A program made the translations under genes and the position numbers. Of a DNA stretch of 64,000 bases, positions 17,753-27,400 are shown piece by piece. Every line of letters begins with the position of its first letter. Within the stretch, counting starts at the first letter, position 1. Below the pieces are notes generated by a model that saw only the letters and a list, made by a program, of their open reading frames with translations, did not search any database and was not told the origin of the DNA. Source of the DNA: Sphingomonas_D zeicaulis (GTDB taxonomy: Bacteria; Pseudomonadota; Alphaproteobacteria; Sphingomonadales; Sphingomonadaceae); contig NZ_JBNPXQ010000002.1 in NCBI RefSeq assembly GCF_050433225.1, positions 372,001 through 436,000 on the forward strand, in the 5' to 3' direction.

Positions 17753-20700
17753 CTATTCCGCAGCCAGCAGCCGTTCCGCCGCGCCGAGATCCACCGATAC
17801 CAGTCGGCTGACGCCCTTCTCGATCATCGTCACGCCAAACAGCCGGTGCATGCGGCTCATCGTCACCGCATTGTGGGTGACGATGAGGTAGCGGGTATCG
17901 GTTTCCCGCGTCATCACTTCCAGCAGGTCACAGAAGCGCTCGATATTGGCGTCGTCGAGCGGCGCATCGACCTCGTCGAGCACGCAGATCGGCGCGGGGT
18001 TGGTGAGGAACAGGCCGAAGATCAGCGCGACCGCGGTCAGTGCCTGTTCACCGCCCGACAGCAAGGTCAGCGCCGCGAGTTTCTTGCCCGGCGGCTGCGC
18101 CATGATCTCCAGCCCCGCCTCCAGCGGATCATCCGAATCGACCAGCGCGAGATGCGCCTCGCCGCCGGCGAACAAGGTCGTGAACAATCGGCGGAAATGG
18201 CCGTCAACCGCCTCAAACGCGGCGAGCAGCCGCGCGCGACCCTCGCGGTTGAGGCTGCCGATCGAGCCGCGCAGGCGGTTGATCGCCTGGCCCAGTTCCT
18301 CGCGCTCCGCGGCCGACCGGGCGCGTTCTTCCTCGACCTCGCGCAATTCCTGTTCGGCGATGAGGTTGACCGGGCCGATCCGCTCGCGCTCGGCGACCAG
18401 CTTGTCATGGCGCCCCGCCTCGGTGTCGGCGTTGCCGACCTCGGCGCTGGGGAAGTCGAGCTTTTCGGGCAGCACCACCGCCGGGCAATCGAAGCGCTCG
18501 CCGGCGAGTCGGCTCATTTCGGTGCGGCGTTGTTCCTGGCTGTCCGCGCGCGCTACCGCCCCGGCCCGTGCCTCGCGCGCGGCAGCCAGCGCCTCGGCGG
18601 TGCGGGCCTGCACCGCCTCGGTCTCGCGCACGCGCGCTTCGGCCTCGCGCTCGGCAGTCGCGGCGGCGGCGGCTTCGGCGGCGAGGCGGGTGGCGGCGTC
18701 CTCCTCGGCTGCGATCCGTATGGCAAGTTTCGCCGGAGCATCCGCCAACGTGGCCTGCTCGGCGACGATCGTCTTCTCGCGCTTCGCCATTTCCTCGATG
18801 CGCTTCGCTGCCTCGCCCGCGCGGGACCGCCAGCCCTTCGCCTCGCCGGTCGCAGCCTCGCGGCGCTGGCGGTCGGCGGCGATGCCGCGCTCCAGGGTCG
18901 TCGCCTCGGCGCGCAGTTGCGCGGCACCGGCACGGGCTGCCTCGCTGGCACGCTGGAGCAACTGGACCTGCTTGGCGGTCTCGACGCCATTGGGCAGCGC
19001 CGCGCGGGTGGCCTGCGCACGCTGGTGGTCTCCCTCCGCCTCGGCGGTTTCTGCCTCGGCGCGGGCTATGCGCTGGTCGAGTTCGGCCCGGCGCGTTTCC
19101 AACCGCTCGATCGCGATGACCGCCTGGTCCTCGCTGCGCGTCGCGCCGCGCACGCTGGCCTCGGCTTGGGCCAGCGCGGCGCGCGCCTGATCGATGCCGC
19201 GCCGTGCCGCCTCGGCACGCGTTGCTGCCTCTGCCTGCGCCGCGCCGGCCCGCTCGACCAGCGCCTGCGCGGCGGGCAATTGCGCCTCGATCTCGGCCAG
19301 CCGGTTGACCCGGATCAACCGTTCGGCCGCCGCGGCGCCGACATCCTCGGCGACATAGCCGTCCCAGCGCCGCAGCCGACCATCGCGCGTCACCAGCCGC
19401 TGGCCGACCGCGAGCGGTTCCCCGCCATCGCTCTCGACGACGAGGATCTGTGCCAGCCGCCGCGCCAGTTCCGCAGGCGCCTCGACATGGTCCGCCAGTC
19501 GATCACCGCCCGCGAGCGCCGGATCGCCTTCCGCCACGGTGGCGCCCTGCCAGCGCCTTTTGCCGGTGGCGCCCACGGCCGCATCCAGCTCATCGCCGAG
19601 TGCCGCTGCCAATGCGCGTTCGTATCCGGGGCGCGCGCGGACCCGATCGATCGCGCGACCGGCGCCGGCGGTACCGCGGTCGATCGTCTTGGCGAGCGCG
19701 CGCGCCTCGCTTTCGAGCGCGGCAAGCTGCGCGCGTGCCGACGAACGCTCGGCCTCCGCCGTATCGCGTGCCGCGGCGGCCTCGCGCCGATCGGTCTCGG
19801 CCTGTTCGATCGCGGCGGCGGCGGCTTCGGCGGCGCGCTCCGCCTGCTCGTGGGTGGCTCGTGCACGGTCCCGCTCGGCGATCAGCGGTGCCTCGTCGCC
19901 AAGCCCGGCGCGATCGCGCACCACCATGTCGCGGTCGCGCGCGGCTCGGGAAACGCGCGCGGCGGCGGCGGCGATGGCGGCGTCGGCGACGCGGCGCTCG
20001 GCTTGTTCGCTCGCCTGCGCAGCCAGCGCCTGCGCCAGCGCGACCTCAGCATCGCGCGTCGCCACCTCGGCCGCGGCGAGGCGCTCGGCCAATCCGGGCC
20101 GATCCTTCTCGGCGGCGGCGACGCGCGCGTCGATCGCCTTCGTCTCGTCGCCCAGCCGCTGCAGCGCCTCCGCCGCGTCGCGCGCGAGATCGCCCTCGCG
20201 CGCGCGATCGGCGTCCAGCCGTTCGGCGGCAGCGGCCAGCTCGGCGATGCGCCGGTCGAGCGCGCCACGCTCGGTGCGCGACGCGGTGAGGATATGCCCC
20301 GCCTCGGTGGCGGCATCGCGGGTGCGCTGCGCGCCGGCGCGTGCTGTCGCCAATGTTTGCGCCGCATCGAGTTGCGCGGCGGCGGCCGCGCGTTGCGCGT
20401 CGGAGGTGGTGGCGACCAATGTCTCGGCGCGCTGTGCTTCGGCGCGCGCAGCGCCGGCAGCGGCGGCGGCATCGCGCCACCGCGCATAGATCAGCCGCGC
20501 CTCGGCGGTGCGGATCTGGTCGGTGAGCTGACGATATTTCTCCGCCTGCCGCGCCTGCCGGCGCAGCGCCGCCGCGCGATTGTCCATGTCGACCAGCAGT
20601 TCGTCGACGCGGGTGAGGTTGGCCTCGGCGGCGCGCAGCTTCTGCTCGGCATCCTTCCGGCGCACATGCAGCCCGGCGATGCCCGCCGCTTCTTCCAGCA

Positions 20701-21193
20701 TCGCGCGCCGCTCGGTAGGCCTTGCCGAGATGATCGCGCCGATCCGGTTCTGGCTGACGAGCGCAGGGCTGTGCGCGCCGGTCGCGGCGTCGGCGAAGAT
20801 CAGCGCCACATCCTTGGCGCGCACGTCGCGTCCGTTGACGCGATAGGCGGATCCGGCGCCGCGCTCGATCCGGCGGACGATCTCGACGTCGCCGTCACCC
20901 GCCGCCGCGATCGGCCCGGCGCCTTCGGTGGCGCCGCGCTCGGTCAGGATTGTCACCTCGGCGAAGTCGCGCGCCGGCCGTGTCGCAGTGCCGGCGAAGA
21001 TCACATCTTCCATGCCGGCGCCGCGCATCGAGCGTGCGCTCGATTCGCCCATCACCCACCGGATCGCTTCCAGCAGGTTGGATTTGCCGCAGCCATTGGG
21101 GCCGACGATCCCCGTCAGCCCTGGTTCGATGCGCAGTTCGGCGGGATCGACGAAGCTCTTGAACCCAGCGAGCTTGAGCCGCTTGATCCTCAA
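17753..21193 (-). CDS. smc: Chromosome segregation ATPase SMC
   Basis: 1146 residues. Walker A is at 31-39 (GPNGCGKSN). Two long Ala/Arg/Glu-rich coiled coils flank a hinge at about residues 490-640. The C-terminal head carries the ABC signature LLSGGEQALT and Walker B ICVLDEVDAPLDDAN. SMC compacts and helps segregate the chromosome together with ScpA/ScpB, which are not in this window. The coiled-coil composition makes the opposite strand artificially open over almost the whole gene. Two DsbA-like genes and a DUF721 gene lie upstream on the same strand, with 44 bp between dsbA and smc. Confidence 0.96.
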   Translation of the reverse strand: MRIKRLKLAGFKSFVDPAELRIEPGLTGIVGPNGCGKSNLLEAIRWVMGESSARSMRGAGMEDVIFAGTATRPARDFAEVTILTERGATEGAGPIAAAGDGDVEIVRRIERGAGSAYRVNGRDVRAKDVALIFADAATGAHSPALVSQNRIGAIISARPTERRAMLEEAAGIAGLHVRRKDAEQKLRAAEANLTRVDELLVDMDNRAAALRRQARQAEKYRQLTDQIRTAEARLIYARWRDAAAAAGAARAEAQRAETLVATTSDAQRAAAAAQLDAAQTLATARAGAQRTRDAATEAGHILTASRTERGALDRRIAELAAAAERLDADRAREGDLARDAAEALQRLGDETKAIDARVAAAEKDRPGLAERLAAAEVATRDAEVALAQALAAQASEQAERRVADAAIAAAAARVSRAARDRDMVVRDRAGLGDEAPLIAERDRARATHEQAERAAEAAAAAIEQAETDRREAAAARDTAEAERSSARAQLAALESEARALAKTIDRGTAGAGRAIDRVRARPGYERALAAALGDELDAAVGATGKRRWQGATVAEGDPALAGGDRLADHVEAPAELARRLAQILVVESDGGEPLAVGQRLVTRDGRLRRWDGYVAEDVGAAAAERLIRVNRLAEIEAQLPAAQALVERAGAAQAEAATRAEAARRGIDQARAALAQAEASVRGATRSEDQAVIAIERLETRRAELDQRIARAEAETAEAEGDHQRAQATRAALPNGVETAKQVQLLQRASEAARAGAAQLRAEATTLERGIAADRQRREAATGEAKGWRSRAGEAAKRIEEMAKREKTIVAEQATLADAPAKLAIRIAAEEDAATRLAAEAAAAATAEREAEARVRETEAVQARTAEALAAAREARAGAVARADSQEQRRTEMSRLAGERFDCPAVVLPEKLDFPSAEVGNADTEAGRHDKLVAERERIGPVNLIAEQELREVEEERARSAAEREELGQAINRLRGSIGSLNREGRARLLAAFEAVDGHFRRLFTTLFAGGEAHLALVDSDDPLEAGLEIMAQPPGKKLAALTLLSGGEQALTAVALIFGLFLTNPAPICVLDEVDAPLDDANIERFCDLLEVMTRETDTRYLIVTHNAVTMSRMHRLFGVTMIEKGVSRLVSVDLGAAERLLAAE

Positions 21194-21237
21194 CCCGGCA
21201 TGTCCCTGAAGGCCCCCCGCCTGCGCATCTCAGCCGA

Positions 21238-21975
21238 TCAGGCGCCCGCGGCCTTCAACGCCGGCTCGAGCTGTTCCCAGGCAGCGGCGTTGGGCACGAG
21301 CTGGTCGTTGATCAGGAAGCTCGGCGTGCCGGTGATGTTGTACTTCTCGCTGGCCGCCTCGACACCCTTGGCGAGCCGCTCGGCTTCGCCCTCATCCTTG
21401 AGGCAGGCCGCGATCTTGTCGGCGCTCACACCGCGCTGCCGCGCGAACTGGTCAAGCCCGCTCGCCCTGGCCATCAGCGGAAAGGATGAGGGGCCGCTTG
21501 CGCCTTTCAGCATCTGCTGCGCTTCCGGAGAATTGATGCGGGCAAACCATTCGGCCTGCGTCGCGAACATCTGCTCGGTCAGCGCGAAGAAGGGGCCCTC
21601 GCCGCCGCAACGCGCGATCAGCGAAGCGGTGAGATCGAAGCCATCGCGCACGAAGTTGCGATATTCCAGGCTGACCTTGCCGGTCGAAATGTAATCGCGC
21701 TTCAAGGCCGGGAAGCCCTTCGTGGCGAAATCGGCGCAGTGCGAACAGGTCATTGATCCGAATTCGACCAGCTTGATCGGCGCGTTGGGGTTGCCCATGC
21801 GGAAGCCGCCCTCGGGCGTCTTGACGACGGTGGTCGTCCAATCCTGCCCGGCCGGCGCCGGCGTTGCCGCGATCTTGGGGCCGGCGGCACCGGTGCTGCT
21901 ATTGCCGCCGTCGCTGCCGCCGCAGGCAGCAAGCGCGATCGAAAGCGACAGGGCGAGAACGGTGGTGATACGCAT
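21238..21975 (-). CDS. DsbA-like thioredoxin-fold lipoprotein
   Basis: 245 residues from the ATG at 21975; the frame continues upstream but the signal sequence starts here. A lipobox LAAC at about residues 15-18 predicts a lipoprotein. The thioredoxin_4/DsbA domain has the active site CSHC in FGSMTCSHCADF and the cis-Pro loop TGTPSFLIN. It would act as a periplasmic, membrane-anchored disulfide oxidase or isomerase. The second DsbA-like gene lies 28 bp upstream and shares the CSHC site and overall layout, so the two are likely paralogues. Confidence 0.88.
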   Translation of the reverse strand: MRITTVLALSLSIALAACGGSDGGNSSTGAAGPKIAATPAPAGQDWTTTVVKTPEGGFRMGNPNAPIKLVEFGSMTCSHCADFATKGFPALKRDYISTGKVSLEYRNFVRDGFDLTASLIARCGGEGPFFALTEQMFATQAEWFARINSPEAQQMLKGASGPSSFPLMARASGLDQFARQRGVSADKIAACLKDEGEAERLAKGVEAASEKYNITGTPSFLINDQLVPNAAAWEQLEPALKAAGA

Positions 21976-22003
21976 GGGGTCGGTCTTCTCCGTGGAAACG
22001 AAT

Positions 22004-22711
22004 TCAGCGCGCGAGCGCCGCCTTGATCTGGGGCTCGAGCGTGTCCCAGCTATGGACGTCGGCCAGCACCGTGCCATTGATCTCGAAGCTCGGCGTGCCC
22101 TGGATGCGCTTGAACGAGGCTTCTGTCATCGTGCCGAGCGCTGCTTGTTGTGCATCGTCGGTCAGGCAGGCGTCGATCTGCTGGGCGGTCAGTCCGCGCC
22201 CGATCATCAGCCGATCAAGCCCGCTCGCCTTGGCGACGGCGCGCAGCCCGTCGTCGACCGTGGCAGCGCGTGGCCCGTTATAGGCTTCCGCCTTGGCCAG
22301 CCACTGCGGCTGCGCGGCGAGGATCGCCTCGGTATTGCCGAAGAAACGCTCGGCACCGCCGCAGCGCGCGAGCAACGCGGCGGCATAGTCGAACGGATCG
22401 CGCACCGCATGTCGCAACTCAACAGCGGCGGTGCCGCGGCTGACATAGTCGCGCTTCAGCGCGGTTTCGGCCTCTTTGACGAAATGCGCGCAATGACTGC
22501 ATGTGTAGCTGAGATACTCAACCAGCCGAACCTTGGCGGCGGGATTACCCAGCACATAGGCACCCCTTTCGGTCATGCTGGTGCGGCGCGTCCAGTCGGT
22601 CGCGGCGGGCACGCTTGCCGCCGTGCGGCGAGGGGCGGGGGCAGCATCGGCCAGCCCGGCCGCAAGAATCAGCGCGGACATGGCCGCCGCGATCGGAACA
22701 CCGCGCTTCAC
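22004..22711 (-). CDS. DsbA-like thioredoxin-fold protein, secreted
   Basis: 235 residues with a cleavable signal peptide (SALILAAGLADAAPA). The DsbA-type domain has CSHC in YLSYTCSHCAHF and GTPSFEING as the cis-Pro loop. It would function as a soluble periplasmic thiol oxidoreductase. It lacks the lipobox of its downstream paralogue. The start overlaps the DUF721 stop by 4 bp (ATGA), so DUF721-dsbA-dsbA-smc probably form one transcription unit. Confidence 0.88.
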   Translation of the reverse strand: MKRGVPIAAAMSALILAAGLADAAPAPRRTAASVPAATDWTRRTSMTERGAYVLGNPAAKVRLVEYLSYTCSHCAHFVKEAETALKRDYVSRGTAAVELRHAVRDPFDYAAALLARCGGAERFFGNTEAILAAQPQWLAKAEAYNGPRAATVDDGLRAVAKASGLDRLMIGRGLTAQQIDACLTDDAQQAALGTMTEASFKRIQGTPSFEINGTVLADVHSWDTLEPQIKAALAR

Positions 22712-23268
22712 TTGGAATCTCCTTGGATGCGGGGCGGGCCGTTGCTGGCCGCGACACCGCGGGCCAGCGCTTCGAGCACCGCCTTCAATTCGGGGTCGCC
22801 GATCTCGCGCAGGCTCTCGCCCAGGTCGCGGGGGATCGGCGCGGTTTCGGCGGCCGGCGCGGGGCGCGCCGCGCGCCTTTCGATCAGGCCCTGCCGGATC
22901 GCGAGCCGCGCCACTGCCGGATAGCCGAAGAAGCGGTTGACCCGCTCGATGATAGCGGGCGCGACATGCTGCATCATCGGAGCGTGCGCACTGGTGACGA
23001 CGAGGTGGAGCACGCCCTCGGAGCGTCGGCCCGGCGGAAAGCGAATCGCCTCTGGCGCGGAGGCCTCAGCATAACGCGGGCCGACGATCTCGGCCCAGCG
23101 GCTGACGATCGACGACTGAATGAAGCCGAACTGGCGGAACGCCGCGCGGCCGACATCGGGCAGCATTTCGGACACCGAGCGCGCGCGTCCGCCGCGCTCC
23201 CGCTCGAACGCGGGGGGTGTCGTCTTGCTACCGGTCTTGCTGCGTCGTTCCGTCATCGGCGCGGTCAT
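22708..23268 (-). CDS. DUF721/DciA-like protein
   Basis: 186 residues from the ATG at 23268. The DUF721 core is recognisable: SIVSRWAEIVGPRYAEASAPEAIRF, then LHLVVTSAHAPMMQHVAPAIIERVNRFFGY. DUF721 includes DciA, a loader of the replicative helicase DnaB in many bacteria; alphaproteobacterial members of this length are usually annotated only by DUF number. Upstream in-frame ATG would run into the mutY gene. The start is 14 bp from the divergent mutY start, leaving little room for separate promoters unless they overlap. Confidence 0.8.
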   Translation of the reverse strand: MTAPMTERRSKTGSKTTPPAFERERGGRARSVSEMLPDVGRAAFRQFGFIQSSIVSRWAEIVGPRYAEASAPEAIRFPPGRRSEGVLHLVVTSAHAPMMQHVAPAIIERVNRFFGYPAVARLAIRQGLIERRAARPAPAAETAPIPRDLGESLREIGDPELKAVLEALARGVAASNGPPRIQGDSK

Positions 23269-23282
23269 GCCATAGCCGACCC

Positions 23283-24344
23283 ATGTCCGTCGATATGAAG
23301 GATGCGGTCGCCCCGCTGCTGCTCGCCTGGTATGATGCCAATGCCCGCCGGCTGCCATGGCGCAGCCCGCCCGGCACGCCGGCTCCCGAACCCTATCGTG
23401 TCTGGCTGTCGGAGATCATGCTCCAGCAGACCACGGTTGCCGCAGTGATTCCCTATTTCGAGCGCTTCACCGCGCGCTGGCCGACCGTGGACGCGCTCGC
23501 CGCTGCCGAGGATGCCGAGCTGATGGGCGCCTGGGCGGGGCTCGGCTATTATGCCCGCGCCCGCAACCTGCTCGCCTGCGCGCGGGCGGTGGCGGCGCGG
23601 GGCGGCTTCCCCCAGGATGAGGCGGGGTTGCTCGAATTGCCCGGCGTCGGCGCCTACACCGCCGCCGCGGTGGCCGCGATCGCGTTTGACCGGCCGGCAA
23701 CGGTTGTCGACGGCAATGTGGAGCGCGTCGTGGCACGGCTGTTCGCCGTCGACGAGCCGATGCCTGCCGCCAAGCCCGAGCTGCGCCGGCTGGCGGCAAC
23801 GCTCACGCCGGCGCGGCGAGCCGGCGACTTCGCGCAGGCCATGATGGATCTGGGCGCGACGATCTGCACGCCGCGCAGCCCTTCCTGCCTCGTTTGCCCG
23901 ATCTCCGCGGGATGCGCCGCACGCGCCACCGGCGATCCGGCGCGGTTCCCGGTCAAGGTGGCGAAGAAGGCCAAGCCGCAGCGCCATGGCACCATCTTCT
24001 GGATCGAGCGTGCGGGCGACGTGCTGCTGGTGCGGCGGCCGGACAAGGGGCTGCTCGGCGGCATGCGTGCGCTGCCGACGGGGCCTTGGGCGGATCGCGC
24101 GCCGGGGCTCGACGGGGCGCCGGCGGCGCTGGACTGGCGGCTGCTGGTGCCGCGGGTCAGTCATGTCTTCACCCATTTCGCGCTCGATCTCAGCATCGCC
24201 GCGGCGGCGCTGGAAAGGGATTGCGCGATTCCCGCGGACGGAGAATGGTGGCCGCGAGACCGGCTGGAAGAGGCCGGCCTGCCCACTGTGTTCATGAAGG
24301 CGGCGCGCGCCGCGCGAGAGGATTATGACCCCAACCGACCTTAG
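23283..24344 (+). CDS. mutY: A/G-specific adenine DNA glycosylase MutY
   Basis: 353 residues from the ATG at 23283 (a second ATG at 23295 is possible). The N-terminal HhH-GPD domain has LSEIMLQQTTV with the catalytic Glu, ELPGVGAYTAAAV (helix-hairpin-helix) and VDGNV with the catalytic Asp. The [4Fe-4S] loop is Cys-X6-Cys-X2-Cys-X5-Cys (CTPRSPSCLVCPISAGC). A C-terminal Nudix-like domain (from about residue 225) recognises 8-oxoG. MutY removes adenine mispaired with 8-oxoguanine. The downstream hydrolase gene overlaps its end by 20 bp. Confidence 0.94.
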   Translation: MSVDMKDAVAPLLLAWYDANARRLPWRSPPGTPAPEPYRVWLSEIMLQQTTVAAVIPYFERFTARWPTVDALAAAEDAELMGAWAGLGYYARARNLLACARAVAARGGFPQDEAGLLELPGVGAYTAAAVAAIAFDRPATVVDGNVERVVARLFAVDEPMPAAKPELRRLAATLTPARRAGDFAQAMMDLGATICTPRSPSCLVCPISAGCAARATGDPARFPVKVAKKAKPQRHGTIFWIERAGDVLLVRRPDKGLLGGMRALPTGPWADRAPGLDGAPAALDWRLLVPRVSHVFTHFALDLSIAAAALERDCAIPADGEWWPRDRLEEAGLPTVFMKAARAAREDYDPNRP

Positions 24345-25602
24345 GCTCGACCGGCGTGGTTTCCTGGGCGCCATCGCCGCGGCGGGCGCCTTCGCCGCGC
24401 TGCCCGCGCTGGCGCGGACCACCGGGACCGACTGGGCGGCGTCGCGCGCCCTGCTCGATGGCTTCGTGCGTGACGGCAAGCTGCCGGGGGTCGCCTTTGC
24501 GATCGGCCGCGGCGGCGAGGCGCCGTCGCTGCATGGGGCCGGCACGATCGCGCGGGACAGCCGGACCCCGGTGGGTGGCGATACGCTGTGGCGGATCTAT
24601 TCAATGACCAAGCCGGTCACCGGCATGGCGGCGATGATGCTGATCGAGGATGGCAAGCTTGGGCTTGACCAGAACATCGCCGATTTCATCCCGGGCTTCG
24701 CCAATCCGCGCGTGCTGGTCGATCCGACGAGGGATCTAACGAGCCGGCCGGCGAAGGGGCCGATCACCGTCCGTAACCTACTGACCCACACTGCAGGCCT
24801 TGGTTATACGATCATCACCCAGGGGCCGCTGCTGCAGGAATATCTGCGGTTGGGGCTGACCCCGGCGGCGCTCGGCCGGTTCAAGCTGCCCGGCGTGCCC
24901 GACGTGCCGACGGCGCCGAGCCTGGAGGTGTTCGCCGACCGGCTTGCGACCTTGCCGCTGATCGCCGATCCGGGCACGAAGTGGAGCTATTCAGTCGGGC
25001 TCGACCTCCTCGGGCGCGTGATCGAGGTGGCCGGAGGCATGCCCTTCGACCAGTTCATGCAGGAACGCATCTTCGATCCGCTCGACATGAAGAGCACCTG
25101 GTTCACCGTGCCACCATCCGAACTGGGGCGGATGACGACCAATTACTTCTATCTTCAGCGCATGCCGATCCCGGTCGATCCGGGCGCGACCACGATCTTC
25201 GCGGACAAGCCGGCTTTTCCCTTCGGCGGTGCCGGACTGGTCAGTTCTGCGCGCGACTATGATCGGTTCCTGGCGATGCTGCTGGGGCAGGGCACGCTCG
25301 GCAATGCGCGGCTGATGAAGCCGGAAACGGTGAAGCTCGCCATATCCAACCTGCTGCCGCCGGGCGCGAGCACCGCCGGTTCGATGATCGACGGCAATGG
25401 CTTCGGTGCAGGCGGGCGCGTGACATTGCGCGCGGAAAATGGCCGGGGTGCCGGCAGCTTCGGCTGGGGCGGCGCGGCGGCGACGATCGCCTTCATCGAT
25501 CCCGGCGCCGGGCTGCGCGCCGGCGGCTATGCGCAGTTCATGCCGGATACGACCCTGGCGTTCACCACCGAATTCGCACGCAGCGTCTACGCCGCCGCAT
25601 GA
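24325..25602 (+). CDS. Serine hydrolase, class C beta-lactamase family
   Basis: 425 residues. A Tat-like signal DRRGFLGAIAAAGAFAAL spans residues 9-30. The SxxK motif is S93-M-T-K96 in IYSMTKPVTG; a Tyr-containing motif appears in WSYSVGLDLLG; FGWGGAAAT near the C-terminus takes the place of the KTG-like strand. The set fits the EstB/penicillin-binding-protein-like esterase group (PF00144) rather than a proven beta-lactamase. It is likely exported folded to the periplasm. GAGAGGA precedes its start inside the mutY end, and its stop overlaps the nudC start (ATGA). Confidence 0.85.
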   Translation: MTPTDLRLDRRGFLGAIAAAGAFAALPALARTTGTDWAASRALLDGFVRDGKLPGVAFAIGRGGEAPSLHGAGTIARDSRTPVGGDTLWRIYSMTKPVTGMAAMMLIEDGKLGLDQNIADFIPGFANPRVLVDPTRDLTSRPAKGPITVRNLLTHTAGLGYTIITQGPLLQEYLRLGLTPAALGRFKLPGVPDVPTAPSLEVFADRLATLPLIADPGTKWSYSVGLDLLGRVIEVAGGMPFDQFMQERIFDPLDMKSTWFTVPPSELGRMTTNYFYLQRMPIPVDPGATTIFADKPAFPFGGAGLVSSARDYDRFLAMLLGQGTLGNARLMKPETVKLAISNLLPPGASTAGSMIDGNGFGAGGRVTLRAENGRGAGSFGWGGAAATIAFIDPGAGLRAGGYAQFMPDTTLAFTTEFARSVYAAA

Positions 25603-26471
25603 GACCTGCACCCGGCTTCACCGGCGCGACGCTCGATCGCGGTGACAATCTGCGTGCCGATCCGGCGGCGATCGCGGCGTTGGCCGCCGATCCCGCGGCG
25701 CGGCTGCTGCGGCTGGACGGCATCGATCCGGTGCTCGACGAAACCGGCCGGCTCGTGTGGGGCGGTATGGACGAGGTGGCCGAGGGCGCGGACCTGATCC
25801 TGCTCGGTCTGGCGGATGGCCGCGCGCATTTCGTGCAGCATGTGCCCGGCGCGCTCGATGCCGCCACGCGCTCCGCCTGGATCTTCAAGGCGATCGAGCT
25901 GATGGCGCCGGGCGACGCCGCGCTCTATGGCGGCGCGCGCAGCCTGATCGATTGGCACGACCGACACGGCTTCTGCGCCCGCTGCGGTCAGCCGACGCTG
26001 ATGCAACGCGCCGGCTGGGGGCGGCGCTGCCCGGCCTGCACGGCCGAGCATTTCCCGCGCGTCGACCCGGTGGTGATCATGCTCGCCGAGCATGAGGACC
26101 GCGTGCTCGTCGGCCGCCAGCCGCGCTTCCCGCCGCGCCGCTATTCGGCGCTGGCTGGCTTCGTGGAACCCGGCGAGGCGCTGGAGGAAGCGGTCGCCCG
26201 CGAATTGTGGGAGGAAGCGGGCATCCGGGTGCGCGACGTGCGGTACATCGCAAGCCAGCCCTGGCCCTTTCCGTCATCGCTGATGATCGCCTGCGTCGCC
26301 ACCGCCGAGGATGATGCGCTGACCATCGACTACACCGAACTGGAAGACGCGATGTGGGTGCCGCGCGCGGGCGTGGCGGCGTCGATGGCGGGGGAGGCCG
26401 ATGCGCCGTTCCTGCCGCCGCCGGGCTATGCGATCGCGCATACGCTGTTCAGGGCGTGGTTAGGGGATTGA
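25599..26471 (+). CDS. nudC: NAD(+) diphosphatase NudC
   Basis: 290 residues. The zinc ribbon is CARCGQPT...CPAC in the middle. The Nudix box GX5EX7REUXEEXGU reads GFVEPGEALEEAVARELWEEAGI, broken here for description only, and SQPWPFPSS is the NudC-specific motif downstream. NudC hydrolyses NAD(H) to NMN(H) and AMP, and in E. coli removes NAD caps from RNA. The start overlaps the previous stop by 4 bp. A hairpin follows 11 bp after the stop. Confidence 0.94.
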   Translation: MRPAPGFTGATLDRGDNLRADPAAIAALAADPAARLLRLDGIDPVLDETGRLVWGGMDEVAEGADLILLGLADGRAHFVQHVPGALDAATRSAWIFKAIELMAPGDAALYGGARSLIDWHDRHGFCARCGQPTLMQRAGWGRRCPACTAEHFPRVDPVVIMLAEHEDRVLVGRQPRFPPRRYSALAGFVEPGEALEEAVARELWEEAGIRVRDVRYIASQPWPFPSSLMIACVATAEDDALTIDYTELEDAMWVPRAGVAASMAGEADAPFLPPPGYAIAHTLFRAWLGD

Positions 26472-26481
26472 AATGGTGATT

Positions 26482-26509
26482 TTCCTCCCCGAGCAAGCTC
26501 GGGGAGGAA
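26482..26509. terminator. Bidirectional hairpin between nudC and lysR
   Basis: TTCCTCCCCGAG and CTCGGGGAGGAA form a perfect 12-bp stem around CAAG, placed between two convergent genes. Confidence 0.65.
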
Positions 26510-26521
26510 GAGGCAGCCGCC

Positions 26522-27400
26522 TCAGGCGAACAGATCCACCAGCCAGTCGTGGAAGATCTGAACCGGCCGCGTCGCCAGCGCGCGCGGGCGGCATGCGAAC
26601 CAATAGCTGTAAGGGCTCTCGACCGAGAAATCGAACAGCCGCACCAGCCGCTCGTCATGTGCGTCGTTGTAATGGCTCTCATGCATGAAGGCGACGCCGA
26701 GGCCCTGCGCCGCGGCTTCGAGCATGAGCTGCCCCGAATCATAATAATCGACCGCGGCCGGCTCCAGCCGGCGCATGCCGATCGCCGCGCGCCAGCTATC
26801 GAACGTGTCGGGCATGTCGCGGTGGAGCATCACCGTATGCTCTTCGAGCTGCTCGGGGCGGGTGATCGCCTTGGGGCCGGTGGTCAGCCGGTGCGAGGTG
26901 ATCGCATAGACCATGTTGCGGTCGAGCCGCTTGGCGTAGAGCGCCGGATCGAGTTCGCGCGCCAACGTGATCGCCGCGTCCAGCCCGTCGCCCAGCCGCG
27001 AGATGCTGTGCGCGGCGGTATCGACGTCGATGTGCAGGTTGGGAAAGCGGGTGCGCAGTTCGGCGAGATGCGGGAACAGTCGCTGCGAGGCGAACAGCGG
27101 CAGCACGCCCAGCCGCAAGCGCAGGATATCAGGCCCGCTCGTCATCGATTCGATGGCATCGGACAACGCATCGATCGACGGGGCGATCTGCTGCAGCAGG
27201 CGTTCCCCCTCTGCGTTCAGTTTGATGGACTGATGGCGGCGCTCGAACAGCGCGCGGCCCAGGAAGCGCTCCAGCGTCTGCACCCGTCGCGTCAGCGCGG
27301 GCGACGATAGCGCGAGTTCCTCGGCTGCGGCCTTGACCGACCCCAGCCGGGCAACCTGCACGAATGCCTCAATCGCGGTGAGCGGCGGTAAACGACGCAT
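26522..27400 (-). CDS. LysR-type transcriptional regulator (GcvA-like)
   Basis: 292 residues from the ATG at 27400, preceded by AGGGG. The N-terminal winged HTH reads LPPLTAIEAFVQVARLGSVKAAAEELALSSPALTRRV in segments, with the wording typical of the GcvA/AmpR-like group; the effector-binding domain runs from about residue 90. It is divergent from the two small-RNA-like units and the CDC48 gene. Its target is not evident; the palindromes downstream of its start are possible sites but do not show the usual T-N11-A form. Confidence 0.85.
   Translation of the reverse strand: MRRLPPLTAIEAFVQVARLGSVKAAAEELALSSPALTRRVQTLERFLGRALFERRHQSIKLNAEGERLLQQIAPSIDALSDAIESMTSGPDILRLRLGVLPLFASQRLFPHLAELRTRFPNLHIDVDTAAHSISRLGDGLDAAITLARELDPALYAKRLDRNMVYAITSHRLTTGPKAITRPEQLEEHTVMLHRDMPDTFDSWRAAIGMRRLEPAAVDYYDSGQLMLEAAAQGLGVAFMHESHYNDAHDERLVRLFDFSVESPYSYWFACRPRALATRPVQIFHDWLVDLFA

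Noticed and set aside
17729..21694. A 1321-residue open frame on the plus strand opposite smc
   Set aside because: It is the reverse complement of the smc coiled-coil, open because of strong third-position GC bias. It has low-complexity Arg/Gly/Ala sequence and no recognisable domain.
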